From positions 28,977 to 92,976 of the forward strand of contig JAAZZQ010000063.1 in NCBI GenBank assembly GCA_014239155.1: a stretch of 64,000 nt of DNA, given 5' to 3'. This document shows, piece after piece, positions 16,588-26,382 of the stretch; position 1 is the first letter of the stretch; each line of letters opens with the position of its first letter. The position numbers were made by a program, and so were the translations under genes. A model generated the notes under the pieces. The model saw only the letters and a list, made by a program, of their open reading frames with translations. It was not told where the DNA came from and ran no database searches. Source of the stretch: Lachnospiraceae bacterium (GTDB lineage Bacteria; Bacillota; Clostridia; Lachnospirales; Lachnospiraceae).

Positions 16588-19500
16588 ATGGGATTACGAT
16601 TTTATATTGGTGCGTCAGGTTCTGGCAAGAGCTTCCAGCTTTACAATTATATGATTCAGGAATCAATGGCAAATCCACATGTCAATTATTTGATTGTCGT
16701 GCCAGACCAATTCACAATGCAGACACAGCTTGAGATGGTAAGACGCCACCCAAACAAGGGAATTATGAATATTGATGTGCTTAGTTTTGGCAGGTTATCT
16801 CACCGCATCTTTGAGGAAGTGGGAGGCAATGACAAACCAGTGCTTGACGATACTGGAAAAAGTCTGGTACTGCGGCGTGTGGCGGCAGGAATTGAGGATA
16901 AGCTTGGTGTGATGAAGCGCAATATCCGAAAGCCCGGATATATCAGCGAGGTGAAATCCGCACTGTCTGAGTTTATGCAGTATGGTATTGGCATAAAAGA
17001 TGTGGAAAAATTGTGTGCATATGCTTCCAATAGAAATGTGCTTGCCTATAAATTAAAGGACTTGCATTTATTATATGAAGGTTTCTTGAATTATATTAAT
17101 GAGCGTTATATCACAACAGAGGAAACCTTGGATATTCTTAGGAAGGTGCTGCCGCGCTCAAAAGTTGTGAGAGGAAGCGTGATTGTCTTTGATGGGTTTA
17201 CTGGTTTTACACCTGTGCAATACAATGTAATACAGGAATTAATGTTGCAGGCACAGGAAGTCATTGTAACTGTGACAATGGGCGTGGAGGAGGATGCTTA
17301 TATACAGGATGGAGAGCAAAAGCTTTTCTATCTAAGTAAGAAGACAATACATGACCTTGACCGACTCTGTAGAGAGGCGGGCGTTCGGAGAGAGGAAGAT
17401 GAACGCATAACGGATGCAGTTGTTCATCGCTATCAGGAAAATCAGGGATTATCACATCTTGAGCGCACACTTTTTCGGTATCCAGCACATGAGTACAAAG
17501 GAGAACAGGAAAGCATTCATATTTTTGAAGCTTCTACACCCAAGGAGGAATTGCGACAAGTCTGCCTTGAAATTCGCAGACTTGTGCGTGAGAAAAACTA
17601 CTGTTATCGCGATATTGCTGTGGTGACAGGGGATTTGGAGCGCTATGGATTTTTGGCACAGGAAATGTTTCATCGCTTTGACATTCCCTATTTTTTAGAC
17701 CAGACAAACAAATTGGTTCTCAATCCATTTATTGAATTTATTCGCAGTGCGCTTTTAGTCGTTATACAAGAATATTCGTATGAGACAGTTTTTCATTTTT
17801 TGCGCTGTGGTATGGCGGGGGTGACACCAGATGAGACAGACAAGCTGGAAAATTATTGTCTTACAATGGGAATACGAGGCAAAAAGGCATGGCACAAAAA
17901 GTTTGCAAGGCGGATAAAGAAACAGGAGGAGGCGGCAACAGTACTTGACGAGTTAAATGCAATCCGGGAAAAAGTCGTTGCCATGTTAGATCCACTCATG
18001 CAAAAAAAATCAGAAAAAAAGACGACAGGGAAAGAGCTGGTAAAAGCACTGTATGATTTTATTGTCAACGCTTCAATAGAAGATAAATTGATGGAGTATG
18101 AACAATATTTTACAGAGCAGGGGGACTTGGTAAAGGCAAAAGAATATGCGCAGGTTTATCGGCTGGTTATGGAGCTATTAGAACAAATCTGCGGTCTTCT
18201 AGGCGAGGAGGAACTAGAGATTAAGGAGTTCGCAGACATTTTAGATGCAGGTTTTGCCGAGATTAAGGTGGGTACAATTCCACAGAGCGTGGATAAGGTT
18301 GTAATTGGAGATATTGAACGAACGCGTCTGTGTGAGGTGAAGACATTATTTTTTATGGGAGTAAATGATGGAATTATACCCAAAAGCAGCGGGACAGGGG
18401 GAATTATCTCAGATATTGATCGAGAATTTTTGCAGGAATCAGAATATGAACTTGCACCGACACCGCGCCAACAGATGTACATACAGCGGCTGTATCTTTA
18501 TCTGATGATGACGAAACCAACAGAATACTTGTATTTATCCTATGCGAAAGTAGACAATGAGGGAAAGAGTATTCGCCCGGCATATTTGGTTAATACCGTC
18601 GTTAGATTGTTTCCGGATATTGTGATAGAACAGCCACAGTTACGCCCAATAGAAGAGCAAATGGAATCGCCTGCGGACGCACTCACTTATCTGGTTGCGT
18701 TGTTGCGGCGTTATGCGGCAGAGGAGATTGGAGAGGAGAGACGACTTTTTATTACACTTTATGATACTTATGTCAGAAGTGAGCGGTATGCATCTGTTTT
18801 GGAGCAAATGCGCAGAGCAGCCTTTTCCTATCTGTCCGATGCAGATAGAAACAGGATTCCAAGAGAGCTTGCAAGACTTCTGTATGGACAGATTTTAAAA
18901 AATAGTATCAGTCGCCTTGAAAAGTTTGCCTCTTGTTCTTATGCGCATTTTTTGCAATATGGTCTAAACCTTGAGGAGCGTGACAAGTACAGTTTTGAAA
19001 GTGTGGATATGGGAAATATATTTCACTCAGTTTTGGAAAACTTTTCGGAAAAGCTTGCGGAGGAGGGATATACATGGTTTGACTTTCCAAGGGAAGCTGG
19101 GGAGCGGATTGTCGGTGCATGTCTTGAGGATTACGCGGTATCCTACGGAGAGACAATTCTCTATAGCAGCAAGCGCAACGAATACATGATTAAGAGAATG
19201 CATAGAATTTTGAATCGAACAGTACAGACATTGCAGTATCAACTGCAAAAGGGAGCATTTACGCCAGAGAATTTTGAGCTTTCTTTTCAGATGACATCTG
19301 ACCTCAATGCGGTGAACATATCACTGTCTGAGGAGGAACGGATGCAATTGATTGGACGTATAGACCGTGTGGATACTTGCAAACAGGACGAGAAATTGTA
19401 TGTCAAGATTATAGATTATAAATCTGGTAATCAAAAGTTTGATTTGGCAGCATTGTATTATGGACTGCAACTGCAACTTGTTGTCTATATGAACGCAGCG

Positions 19501-20061
19501 GTGGAGGTGCTAAATAAAAAGAATCAAAAGGAAAAAAATAACACGCGTGTCATTCCTGCTGCCATGCTTTATTATCATGTCAGTGATCCTATGACCGAGA
19601 CAGAAAAGGGCAATCCTGCTCCTTCCGAGATTGAGGCAGCAATACGCGAAGAGTTGAAAATGACAGGTATGGTCAGCGATAACGAGGAGATTATAAAGCT
19701 TCTCGATGAGGATTTTGAGACGAAATCAAACATTATTCCAGTGGCGAAAAAGAAAGACGGCAGCTTTACAAAGGCATCTTCTGTGCTTTCGGACAAAGAT
19801 TTTGAGACAGTGTCTACCTATGTGAACCATAAGATTAAGGAGCTTGGCGTGTCGATTCTTGACGGTGAGATTGGGCTAAATCCATATGAGCAGAAGGACA
19901 CAGACGCCTGTACTTACTGTGATTATAAAAGTGTCTGCGGCTTTGATAAAAAGTTGGGTGCAAACTTAGTTCGGCATCTTGAGGATATGAACCAAGAAGA
20001 TGCGATGGAGCGCATCAAACAGAGCCTTGGCGTGGAGGATAAGGAAGGAGGAGCGCAATAG
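16588..20061 (+). CDS. addB: ATP-dependent helicase/nuclease AddAB, subunit B
   Basis: Second subunit of the Firmicute RecBCD counterpart, processing double-strand breaks. 1157 aa (B. subtilis 1166). N-terminal nucleotide-binding loop GASGSGKSF (8-16) and the family pattern YLIVVPDQFTMQTQLEM. The C-terminal RecB-type nuclease shows IIDYKSGNQKFD near residue 950. The iron-sulfur staple is made by one Cys near 784 (FASCSYAHFL) and three in CTYCDYKSVCGF near 1108-1117. Its TAG stop is directly followed by the addA ATG. Confidence 0.97.
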   Translation: MGLRFYIGASGSGKSFQLYNYMIQESMANPHVNYLIVVPDQFTMQTQLEMVRRHPNKGIMNIDVLSFGRLSHRIFEEVGGNDKPVLDDTGKSLVLRRVAAGIEDKLGVMKRNIRKPGYISEVKSALSEFMQYGIGIKDVEKLCAYASNRNVLAYKLKDLHLLYEGFLNYINERYITTEETLDILRKVLPRSKVVRGSVIVFDGFTGFTPVQYNVIQELMLQAQEVIVTVTMGVEEDAYIQDGEQKLFYLSKKTIHDLDRLCREAGVRREEDERITDAVVHRYQENQGLSHLERTLFRYPAHEYKGEQESIHIFEASTPKEELRQVCLEIRRLVREKNYCYRDIAVVTGDLERYGFLAQEMFHRFDIPYFLDQTNKLVLNPFIEFIRSALLVVIQEYSYETVFHFLRCGMAGVTPDETDKLENYCLTMGIRGKKAWHKKFARRIKKQEEAATVLDELNAIREKVVAMLDPLMQKKSEKKTTGKELVKALYDFIVNASIEDKLMEYEQYFTEQGDLVKAKEYAQVYRLVMELLEQICGLLGEEELEIKEFADILDAGFAEIKVGTIPQSVDKVVIGDIERTRLCEVKTLFFMGVNDGIIPKSSGTGGIISDIDREFLQESEYELAPTPRQQMYIQRLYLYLMMTKPTEYLYLSYAKVDNEGKSIRPAYLVNTVVRLFPDIVIEQPQLRPIEEQMESPADALTYLVALLRRYAAEEIGEERRLFITLYDTYVRSERYASVLEQMRRAAFSYLSDADRNRIPRELARLLYGQILKNSISRLEKFASCSYAHFLQYGLNLEERDKYSFESVDMGNIFHSVLENFSEKLAEEGYTWFDFPREAGERIVGACLEDYAVSYGETILYSSKRNEYMIKRMHRILNRTVQTLQYQLQKGAFTPENFELSFQMTSDLNAVNISLSEEERMQLIGRIDRVDTCKQDEKLYVKIIDYKSGNQKFDLAALYYGLQLQLVVYMNAAVEVLNKKNQKEKNNTRVIPAAMLYYHVSDPMTETEKGNPAPSEIEAAIREELKMTGMVSDNEEIIKLLDEDFETKSNIIPVAKKKDGSFTKASSVLSDKDFETVSTYVNHKIKELGVSILDGEIGLNPYEQKDTDACTYCDYKSVCGFDKKLGANLVRHLEDMNQEDAMERIKQSLGVEDKEGGAQ

Positions 20062-23000
20062 ATGGCAATAAATTTTACACCAGATCAACAGCGTGTCATT
20101 GACACTAGAAACTGTAATATTTTGGTATCGGCAGCGGCAGGAAGCGGCAAAACAGCAGTTCTAGTAGAGCGGATTATTCAGATGATTACAGATGACAGCA
20201 ATCCTGTTGATATTGACCGCCTTTTGATTGTGACGTTTACTTCTGCTGCAGCAGCGCAGATGCGAGAACGCATTAGCAAGGCAGTATCTCAGAAGTTGGA
20301 GGAACACCCGGAGAGCGAGCATTTGCAGAAGCAGGCATCACTTATACACAATGCGCAGATTACGACAATTGATTCTTTTTGTCTGTATGTAATTCGCAAT
20401 AACTTTAATGAGATTGGCTTAGACCCAGCGTTTCGTGTGGCGGATGAGAGCGAGGTCAGACTGCTTGAGTCAGATGTGATGGGCAAGCTTTTGGAGGAGG
20501 CGCACACAGAGCCAACAGAGCGTTTTCTTCATTTTATCGAATGTTACAGCACTGGAACCAACGAGAAAAAAATAGAGGAAGCAATTTTAAGACTCTATCA
20601 TTTTTCGATAAGTTATCCATTTCCGGAACAGTGGCTGACAGAGCGGTTGGATGATTATCGGATAGAGGATATCAGTGCGCTTTCTGATAAAAAATGGTTT
20701 CAGTGCGCGCTTGCCTATATTCGCACAATTTTGCAGGAGTGTAGAAACCGGCTTCAGCAGGCGTTGGAGATCGCAAGTGGTGTAGGCGGGCCAATTCAAT
20801 ATGTGGACAATCTGATATCAGATATCATTCTGATAGAAAAGCTTCAGAGTGCATCCAATTACAATGAATTACATGATTTGTTTACTTATTCTGCTTTTAC
20901 GCGACTGTCTGGAAAGAAGATGGAGGGTGTGGACTCTGTTCTAAAAGAGATGGTCAAGGCAATACGAGACGAGGTAAAGAAAAATATTGCAGATTTAAAA
21001 AAGTTTTTGTTTCAGATTTCTGTAGAGAATACTTTAAGGGATATGGCATCGTGTCAGGAATCTGTGGAGGAGTTAGTATCACTCACACTGACTTTTAAGA
21101 AAATGCTGGACCAGTTAAAGCGTGATCGAAATGTGATTGATTTCTCCGATATGGAACACTTTGCACTACAGATTCTGCTAAAGCGCGATGAAGATGGCAA
21201 GATTGTCCCGGGAAATACAGCGCTTGAGTTGCAGGATTATTTTGTGGAGATAATGATTGATGAGTATCAGGACTCTAACGAAGTGCAAGAGTTGTTATTA
21301 AAGTGTATTTCTGGAGAGGACAAAGGGCGTTACAACCGGTTTATGGTAGGCGACGTCAAACAGAGTATCTATAAGTTCCGTCTGGCAAGACCTGAGATAT
21401 TTATGGAAAAATATGACACATATGTCATAAATGACAAGAGCAGCCATCGGGTTAGAATTGACTTAAGCATGAATTTTAGAAGCCGCAGGGAAGTGACAGA
21501 TGCGACAAATTTTATATGCAGCCAGTTAATGACAGCGAGTGTTGGGAATGTGGAGTATGATAACAGGGCAGCACTGTATGTAGGTGCTTCCTATCCAGAG
21601 TCAGAGCAGATGGATGAGAAGGATATTTATCAGACGGAACTACTAATTGCCACGCCGGATTCTCTTCTGATACAAGAGGGTGATACAGAGATACGAAAAT
21701 ATTCCGAGAAAGAGATTGAGGCGGTGATGGTAGCGGAGCGCATCCGGCAAATGGTGGGAAAATTTCCAATTACCGATGCGGCGTCAGGAGAGGTTCGTCC
21801 TGCGAAATATTCGGATATTGTGCTTTTGTTTCGAGCGACAGCAGGCTGGGATGAAGATTTTCGGAGGATTTTGTCTGAGCAGGGAATACCAGTGCATGTG
21901 ACCAGCAGGGCAGGGTATTTTGAGACATTAGAGGTACAAGGAATTGTCAATTTTCTGCGTGTGTTAGATAATCCCTTGCAGGATATTCCACTCTTTGGAG
22001 TTTTAAAACTGCCATTTTTTGATTTTACAGAGACAGATATTACCTATATTCGTTGTTTTGCCAGAGATTTTATGAAACAACAAGAGGAACAGGAAGAAAA
22101 GAAGTGCAGAAAACTATTTTTATATGAACAGATTCAATTGTATTATAATCACATATGTGGTTTGAAGGCAGCATTAGCAAATGAGGAATTTGGAGAGGAA
22201 ATCAGCCCAGAGAACAAAGTTCAACCGGCAAAGTTAGAACGGTTTTTTAAGATGGTTACAGAGTACCGCAGAAGAGTTGCGTACACGCCAATCAAGGAGC
22301 TTTTACAACAGTTAATTGCAGATACATCATATGATGCCTATATAGGTTCCATGCCAAGTGGTGATCAGAGGATGGCAAACATTGAACTGTTGTTGGAAAA
22401 AGCGGGGACATTTCAGAATACAAGTTTTTATGGATTGTTCCATTTTATTCGATATCTAGAAACGATACAGGAGCAAGATGTAGATTTTGGCGAGGCGAAT
22501 ATTCTTGACGAGAATGCAGATGTTGTGCGCATTATGACAATTCATAAAAGTAAGGGATTGGAATTTCCAATCTGTTTTGTCTGTGGATTGTCCAAACAGT
22601 TCAATCAGATAGATATGCGCAAAAGTATTTTGATGGATGTGGAGCTTGGTGTTGGTGTGGATTATATTGACCCAACACTGCGTCTAAAACGAAAAACAAT
22701 GCGCAAAAATGTGGTGGTACAGCGCATGAAGGAGGATACCCGCGGGGAAGATTTACGTGTATTGTATGTGGCACTTACAAGAGCTAAGGAGAAGCTGGTT
22801 CTTACTGGATATATCAGTGATTTTGATAGAAAGCTTGCAAACAATATACATTTGACAATGGAGTCTGCTGAAAAACTCCCATACTCTGTGATAATGGGGG
22901 CAGGTTCTTATATGGATATGATACTTGCAGCTCTGATACGCCATAACTGTATGAAAAAGCTGTTGGAGGAGCGTGGATTTGAGTATATTAGATATCCGTT

Positions 23001-23934
23001 GCCCTATAGAGAGATTCCAATTGGGATTACGCTGTATCAAGAGACAGAAAGCCAAGCGGAAAAAATAAGGGCGCAATTAAAGAAACAGGGGAAGTCAATT
23101 GCTTTGGAGGAAGAGCTTTCTAAGGCATCCGCATATTCCGACGCAGCGTTAAAAACGGTATTGCAAGAAAGACTGCATTATGTGTATCCACATTCCGATT
23201 TGGAGGGATTGACAGTAAAGACAACAGTTTCTGAGCTAAAAAAAGCGTCTTACAAGGAGGCTTTTGCGGAGTCTGCGGAGCTTGTGGTGTTGCCAAGAGA
23301 GCACTATATACCAAATTTTGCACTTGAGGATATGGAAAATGTAACAGAAGTGTCAGAAACAGAGGTAATTACTGAGGATACGCCACGAACAAAAAGGGCA
23401 CTGTCAGGTATCCAATATGGAACAGCAGTGCACAAGATTATGGAGTTGGTATCTTTTTCTGAAAAGTTAGGCACAGACAATAAGCACCTTTATGCAATGC
23501 TAAAGAGTGAGCAGGAACAATGGATTGCTGAGGGTACCGTTACTACGGATGAGCTTGCTTGTGTTGGCATCAATAAAATTAAAAGTTTTTTCCAGTCTGG
23601 ATTGGCAAAACGTATGATAGCGGCGAATGCGCGCAACGAGCTTTTTAAGGAACAACCTTTTGTGCTTGGTGTTGGTGCTGACCAGTTAAAACCAGACTTC
23701 CCCTCAACGGAGATTGTACTGATTCAAGGTGTGATTGATGTATTTTTTTATGAGAATGATGAAATCGTGCTTGCAGATTACAAGACAGATAAGGTAAGTT
23801 GTAAGGAGGAATTAATTCAGCGCTATAAGGACCAACTTGACTATTATCAGCGGGCGCTTGAGCAGATTACTGGAAAGCGCGTGAAGGAGCGGTATTTGTA
23901 TTCTTTTTCTTTGCAGGAGGAGATTTATGCTTAA
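20062..23934 (+). CDS. addA: ATP-dependent helicase/nuclease AddAB, subunit A
   Basis: UvrD-like 3'-5' helicase plus nuclease. 1290 aa (B. subtilis 1232). Walker A SAAAGSGKT (23-31), DFSDMEHFA and MIDEYQDSN (Walker B/motif II, near 393-399), MVGDVKQSIYKFR (motif III), TIHKSKGLEFP (motif V) and LYVALTRAKEKL (motif VI). The C-terminal RecB nuclease has VLADYKTDKV near 1235. Only the RBS at the end of addB (GGAAGGAGG) separates the two genes, so expression is coupled. Its 3' end overlaps the HAD gene by 8 nt. Confidence 0.97.
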   Translation: MAINFTPDQQRVIDTRNCNILVSAAAGSGKTAVLVERIIQMITDDSNPVDIDRLLIVTFTSAAAAQMRERISKAVSQKLEEHPESEHLQKQASLIHNAQITTIDSFCLYVIRNNFNEIGLDPAFRVADESEVRLLESDVMGKLLEEAHTEPTERFLHFIECYSTGTNEKKIEEAILRLYHFSISYPFPEQWLTERLDDYRIEDISALSDKKWFQCALAYIRTILQECRNRLQQALEIASGVGGPIQYVDNLISDIILIEKLQSASNYNELHDLFTYSAFTRLSGKKMEGVDSVLKEMVKAIRDEVKKNIADLKKFLFQISVENTLRDMASCQESVEELVSLTLTFKKMLDQLKRDRNVIDFSDMEHFALQILLKRDEDGKIVPGNTALELQDYFVEIMIDEYQDSNEVQELLLKCISGEDKGRYNRFMVGDVKQSIYKFRLARPEIFMEKYDTYVINDKSSHRVRIDLSMNFRSRREVTDATNFICSQLMTASVGNVEYDNRAALYVGASYPESEQMDEKDIYQTELLIATPDSLLIQEGDTEIRKYSEKEIEAVMVAERIRQMVGKFPITDAASGEVRPAKYSDIVLLFRATAGWDEDFRRILSEQGIPVHVTSRAGYFETLEVQGIVNFLRVLDNPLQDIPLFGVLKLPFFDFTETDITYIRCFARDFMKQQEEQEEKKCRKLFLYEQIQLYYNHICGLKAALANEEFGEEISPENKVQPAKLERFFKMVTEYRRRVAYTPIKELLQQLIADTSYDAYIGSMPSGDQRMANIELLLEKAGTFQNTSFYGLFHFIRYLETIQEQDVDFGEANILDENADVVRIMTIHKSKGLEFPICFVCGLSKQFNQIDMRKSILMDVELGVGVDYIDPTLRLKRKTMRKNVVVQRMKEDTRGEDLRVLYVALTRAKEKLVLTGYISDFDRKLANNIHLTMESAEKLPYSVIMGAGSYMDMILAALIRHNCMKKLLEERGFEYIRYPLPYREIPIGITLYQETESQAEKIRAQLKKQGKSIALEEELSKASAYSDAALKTVLQERLHYVYPHSDLEGLTVKTTVSELKKASYKEAFAESAELVVLPREHYIPNFALEDMENVTEVSETEVITEDTPRTKRALSGIQYGTAVHKIMELVSFSEKLGTDNKHLYAMLKSEQEQWIAEGTVTTDELACVGINKIKSFFQSGLAKRMIAANARNELFKEQPFVLGVGADQLKPDFPSTEIVLIQGVIDVFFYENDEIVLADYKTDKVSCKEELIQRYKDQLDYYQRALEQITGKRVKERYLYSFSLQEEIYA

Positions 23935-24595
23935 ATATATTTTATTTGATTTGGATGGCACTTTGACAGATCCGAAACTTGGAATTACGAGTTCTGTACA
24001 ATATGCACTTCATGCACTTGGCATTGACGAACCCTCTCTTGACAGATTAGAGCCTTTTATTGGACCGCCATTGGCAGATAGCTTTCGAGAATTTTATGGA
24101 TTGGATGAGGAACAGATTGTTATCGCCATAACAAAGTACCGTGAGCGATTTGCAAAACAGGGAATTTATGAGAATGAAATCTATCCCGGAATTTCCGAAA
24201 TGTTAGGGAGCCTAAAATTGAGCGGTAAAATATTGGCGATTGCGTCAAGCAAACCGACTTTGTTTGTAGAACAGATATTGGATTATTTTAATATTAGAAA
24301 GCATTTTGATTATATTGTCGGCAGCAATATGGATGGTACGCGCAGCAGAAAAGAAGAGGTTGTTGAGGAGGCATTGCGGCAGATGATTCCTGCTGAGATA
24401 ATGCCTTCGGAGAAAAAATACACTGTTGCAATGGTAGGGGATCGCCGGTTTGACATTGAGGGCGCAAAGGCACAAGGTATCATTTCAGTAGGAGTGTCTT
24501 TTGGCTACGCATCAGAGGGAGAACTTGAGCAGGCAGATGCGGATTTTATTGTTGATTCGGTGAAGACGTTGTATAATGTGTTGACCACAATATGA
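23927..24595 (+). CDS. HAD-superfamily phosphatase (phosphoglycolate phosphatase-like)
   Basis: 222 aa, cytoplasmic. HAD motif I LFDLDGTLTD (nucleophile and acid/base Asp), motif II AIASSK, motif III lysine region around SRKEE, motif IV MVGDRRFDIEGA. The cap has FIGPPLADSF, typical of the Gph/5'-nucleotidase-like group. Substrate unknown. It overlaps the end of addA by 8 nt with an SD (CAGGAGG) inside addA, so it is the third gene of the addBA operon. Confidence 0.88.
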   Translation: MLKYILFDLDGTLTDPKLGITSSVQYALHALGIDEPSLDRLEPFIGPPLADSFREFYGLDEEQIVIAITKYRERFAKQGIYENEIYPGISEMLGSLKLSGKILAIASSKPTLFVEQILDYFNIRKHFDYIVGSNMDGTRSRKEEVVEEALRQMIPAEIMPSEKKYTVAMVGDRRFDIEGAKAQGIISVGVSFGYASEGELEQADADFIVDSVKTLYNVLTTI

Positions 24596-24607
24596 ATGGA
24601 GCGTTTC

Positions 24608-25522
24608 ATGAGCACAAAAAATGCAAAAAGGCAGATAAAAAGAACTCTAAAACGGACAACATTGCTACAGAAATTGGCGTATATTGTAAGACCGTTTGTT
24701 GTTTATATGTTAGTGAAAACTGTCGCAATGTTCTTTCTTGCAATTGCGATTCCGGTACTTCCCATCACAGGAATTACAGTGTGGGTAGAGCGCAACGCGC
24801 TGCCGCTCAGCGCTGTGGTAAACAGTGTGGCAAGTCTGGTGGGAGTCAGTTTTTTGCTCAATGATTTTCTGATTGAGGCAAGTACAACTGGCGAGGTGGA
24901 TATTGACAGAGGCATATTAATACAATTTTTTTGTTTTCTGAGAATGGATTTGTTCGGCAAGAAGACGACACGCAAAAAGATTTGTCTGATATTGTGCATA
25001 TTTCTTGGAATCACTGCCTCGCTGGCACTTAATATAGGGATTGAGCAGGCAGCAGAATTGTTTGGTTCTGGCAAGAATGCATTTGGATCGGAGCGGTATG
25101 AAGCAGTGGAATCGATACAGTATTCTGTGTCAATGGGACTAGGAATTATATTGTATGGAATTATATCTCCATTTGTGGAGGAGATTGTGTTTCGCGGAGT
25201 TCTTTACAACCGTATTAGAAAGTTTTACAGTATGAAAATAGCAGTGGTTTTCTCTGCGCTTTTGTTTGGATTTTTTCATGCAAATTTACCACAGTTTTTA
25301 TATGCAACAGCGATGGGAATATTAATGGCAATATGCTATGCGTATATTGGCTGTTTTGCTGCACCGGTTTTGCTGCATCTGTCTGCCAACCTTTTTATTT
25401 TTTTAATATCTGGATTTACAGAATGGACCGCATTTTTAATGACGCCTGTTTGGGGCGTGATTTTTACGGTGATATCAATCGGATTGCTTTTTCTATGCAC
25501 ACAGGCGTCCGAACAACAGTAA
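24608..25522 (+). CDS. CPBP-family intramembrane metalloprotease
   Basis: 304 aa with about eight hydrophobic segments. Motifs: EEIVFRGVLYNRI (EExxxR), LLFGFFHANL (FxxxH) and HLSANLFIF (HxxxN) give the Rce1-like active site. ATG 24608 is preferred, with GGAGCG 5 nt upstream; ATG 24596 lies against the HAD stop codon without an SD. Last gene of the addBA-HAD transcription unit, followed by a strong terminator. A second CPBP protease, 9675-10433, is only distantly similar. Target unknown. Confidence 0.85.
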   Translation: MSTKNAKRQIKRTLKRTTLLQKLAYIVRPFVVYMLVKTVAMFFLAIAIPVLPITGITVWVERNALPLSAVVNSVASLVGVSFLLNDFLIEASTTGEVDIDRGILIQFFCFLRMDLFGKKTTRKKICLILCIFLGITASLALNIGIEQAAELFGSGKNAFGSERYEAVESIQYSVSMGLGIILYGIISPFVEEIVFRGVLYNRIRKFYSMKIAVVFSALLFGFFHANLPQFLYATAMGILMAICYAYIGCFAAPVLLHLSANLFIFLISGFTEWTAFLMTPVWGVIFTVISIGLLFLCTQASEQQ

Positions 25523-25560
25523 TGTTTTTACGCGATTTTAGAGTTTTAATTAACAGCTAT

Positions 25561-25593
25561 GAGTAGGGGATTGTATCCCCTACTCAATTTTTT
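25561..25593. terminator. Strong bidirectional terminator
   Basis: GAGTAGGGGAT / ATCCCCTACTC, an 11-bp perfect stem with TGT loop, then AATTTTTTT. Serves the CPBP gene (+) and probably the flavin-reductase gene (-). Confidence 0.9.
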
Positions 25594-25606
25594 TCCGAAC
25601 AGTTAC

Positions 25607-26110
25607 TTAGCGTGCCATTAGTTCAATAATCTCTCCAACATACATTGTATGTAGGTCTCCATTTTTGTACCATTTAGCAATGTCTGGTGAGAGGAAAGTT
25701 TCTTCTGTTATCCGAATTGCAGCCAGTTTATGGCACAAGAGCACAAAGCTTCCCTCGTCAATAAATGGAATGGAAAGTTTATAATTCCACGTCAGTCCTG
25801 CTTCTGCAACTTTGTCAGAATTGCGGCCGGAATGGGAACCACAGTAATTGAGCGCTTCCTTATACTCTTTTCCCATAAAAGATATTGAGAAAAATTCTCC
25901 AGCGTCGAGAAACTCTTTGGTGTACCTTGAGTCTCGAATAAATAGGAAGGCGACATTTTTTCCCCATAATACACCGATGCCGCCCCAACTGACAGTCATG
26001 GTGTTTGCCTTTTGTTTTGTGCCAGCTGATACTAGCGCCCAGTCTTTTCCGATTGACTCAAATGGATTTAGTTCCAGCTGATCCACTGGAATTGGTTGAA
26101 AAACATGCAT
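25607..26110 (-). CDS. Flavin reductase family protein (FMN-binding split barrel)
   Basis: 167 aa. The pattern KDWALVSAG-NTMTVSWGGIGVLW, then FIRDSRYTKEFLDAGEFFSISF and a GSHSGRNSDK loop, is that of flavin-reductase-like split-barrel proteins found in anaerobes, which bind FMN and are often annotated as flavoredoxin. RBS GGAGAATTATC before ATG. Monocistronic, convergent to the CPBP gene. The physiological electron partner cannot be inferred. Confidence 0.88.
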   Translation of the reverse strand: MHVFQPIPVDQLELNPFESIGKDWALVSAGTKQKANTMTVSWGGIGVLWGKNVAFLFIRDSRYTKEFLDAGEFFSISFMGKEYKEALNYCGSHSGRNSDKVAEAGLTWNYKLSIPFIDEGSFVLLCHKLAAIRITEETFLSPDIAKWYKNGDLHTMYVGEIIELMAR

Positions 26111-26382
26111 GATAATTCTCCTTTTACATTTATATTCATGTTTTCATAGGTCTTTATTATTATAGCGCGTTCTGTAAAAATTGTCACGGTGAAATTGAAT
26201 TGTTAAACGAGAGGTTCTTGTTACTGGATTATATTCTTGCGAAATGCGCATTTTGTGTGCATTCCTGACCCATAAAAAGGAATGGTTACTTTTCTTTTTA
26301 TTTTTATCGAATAAATAGATGTATTGGGTTATTTTATAATCAGTACAGTATAAAAATGTATAGAAGAAAAGGATGGGATGTT

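Noticed and set aside
24592..24864. Alternative frame starting at the HAD stop codon
   Set aside because: Cys-rich, no RBS, overlaps the CPBP protease with its clear motifs.
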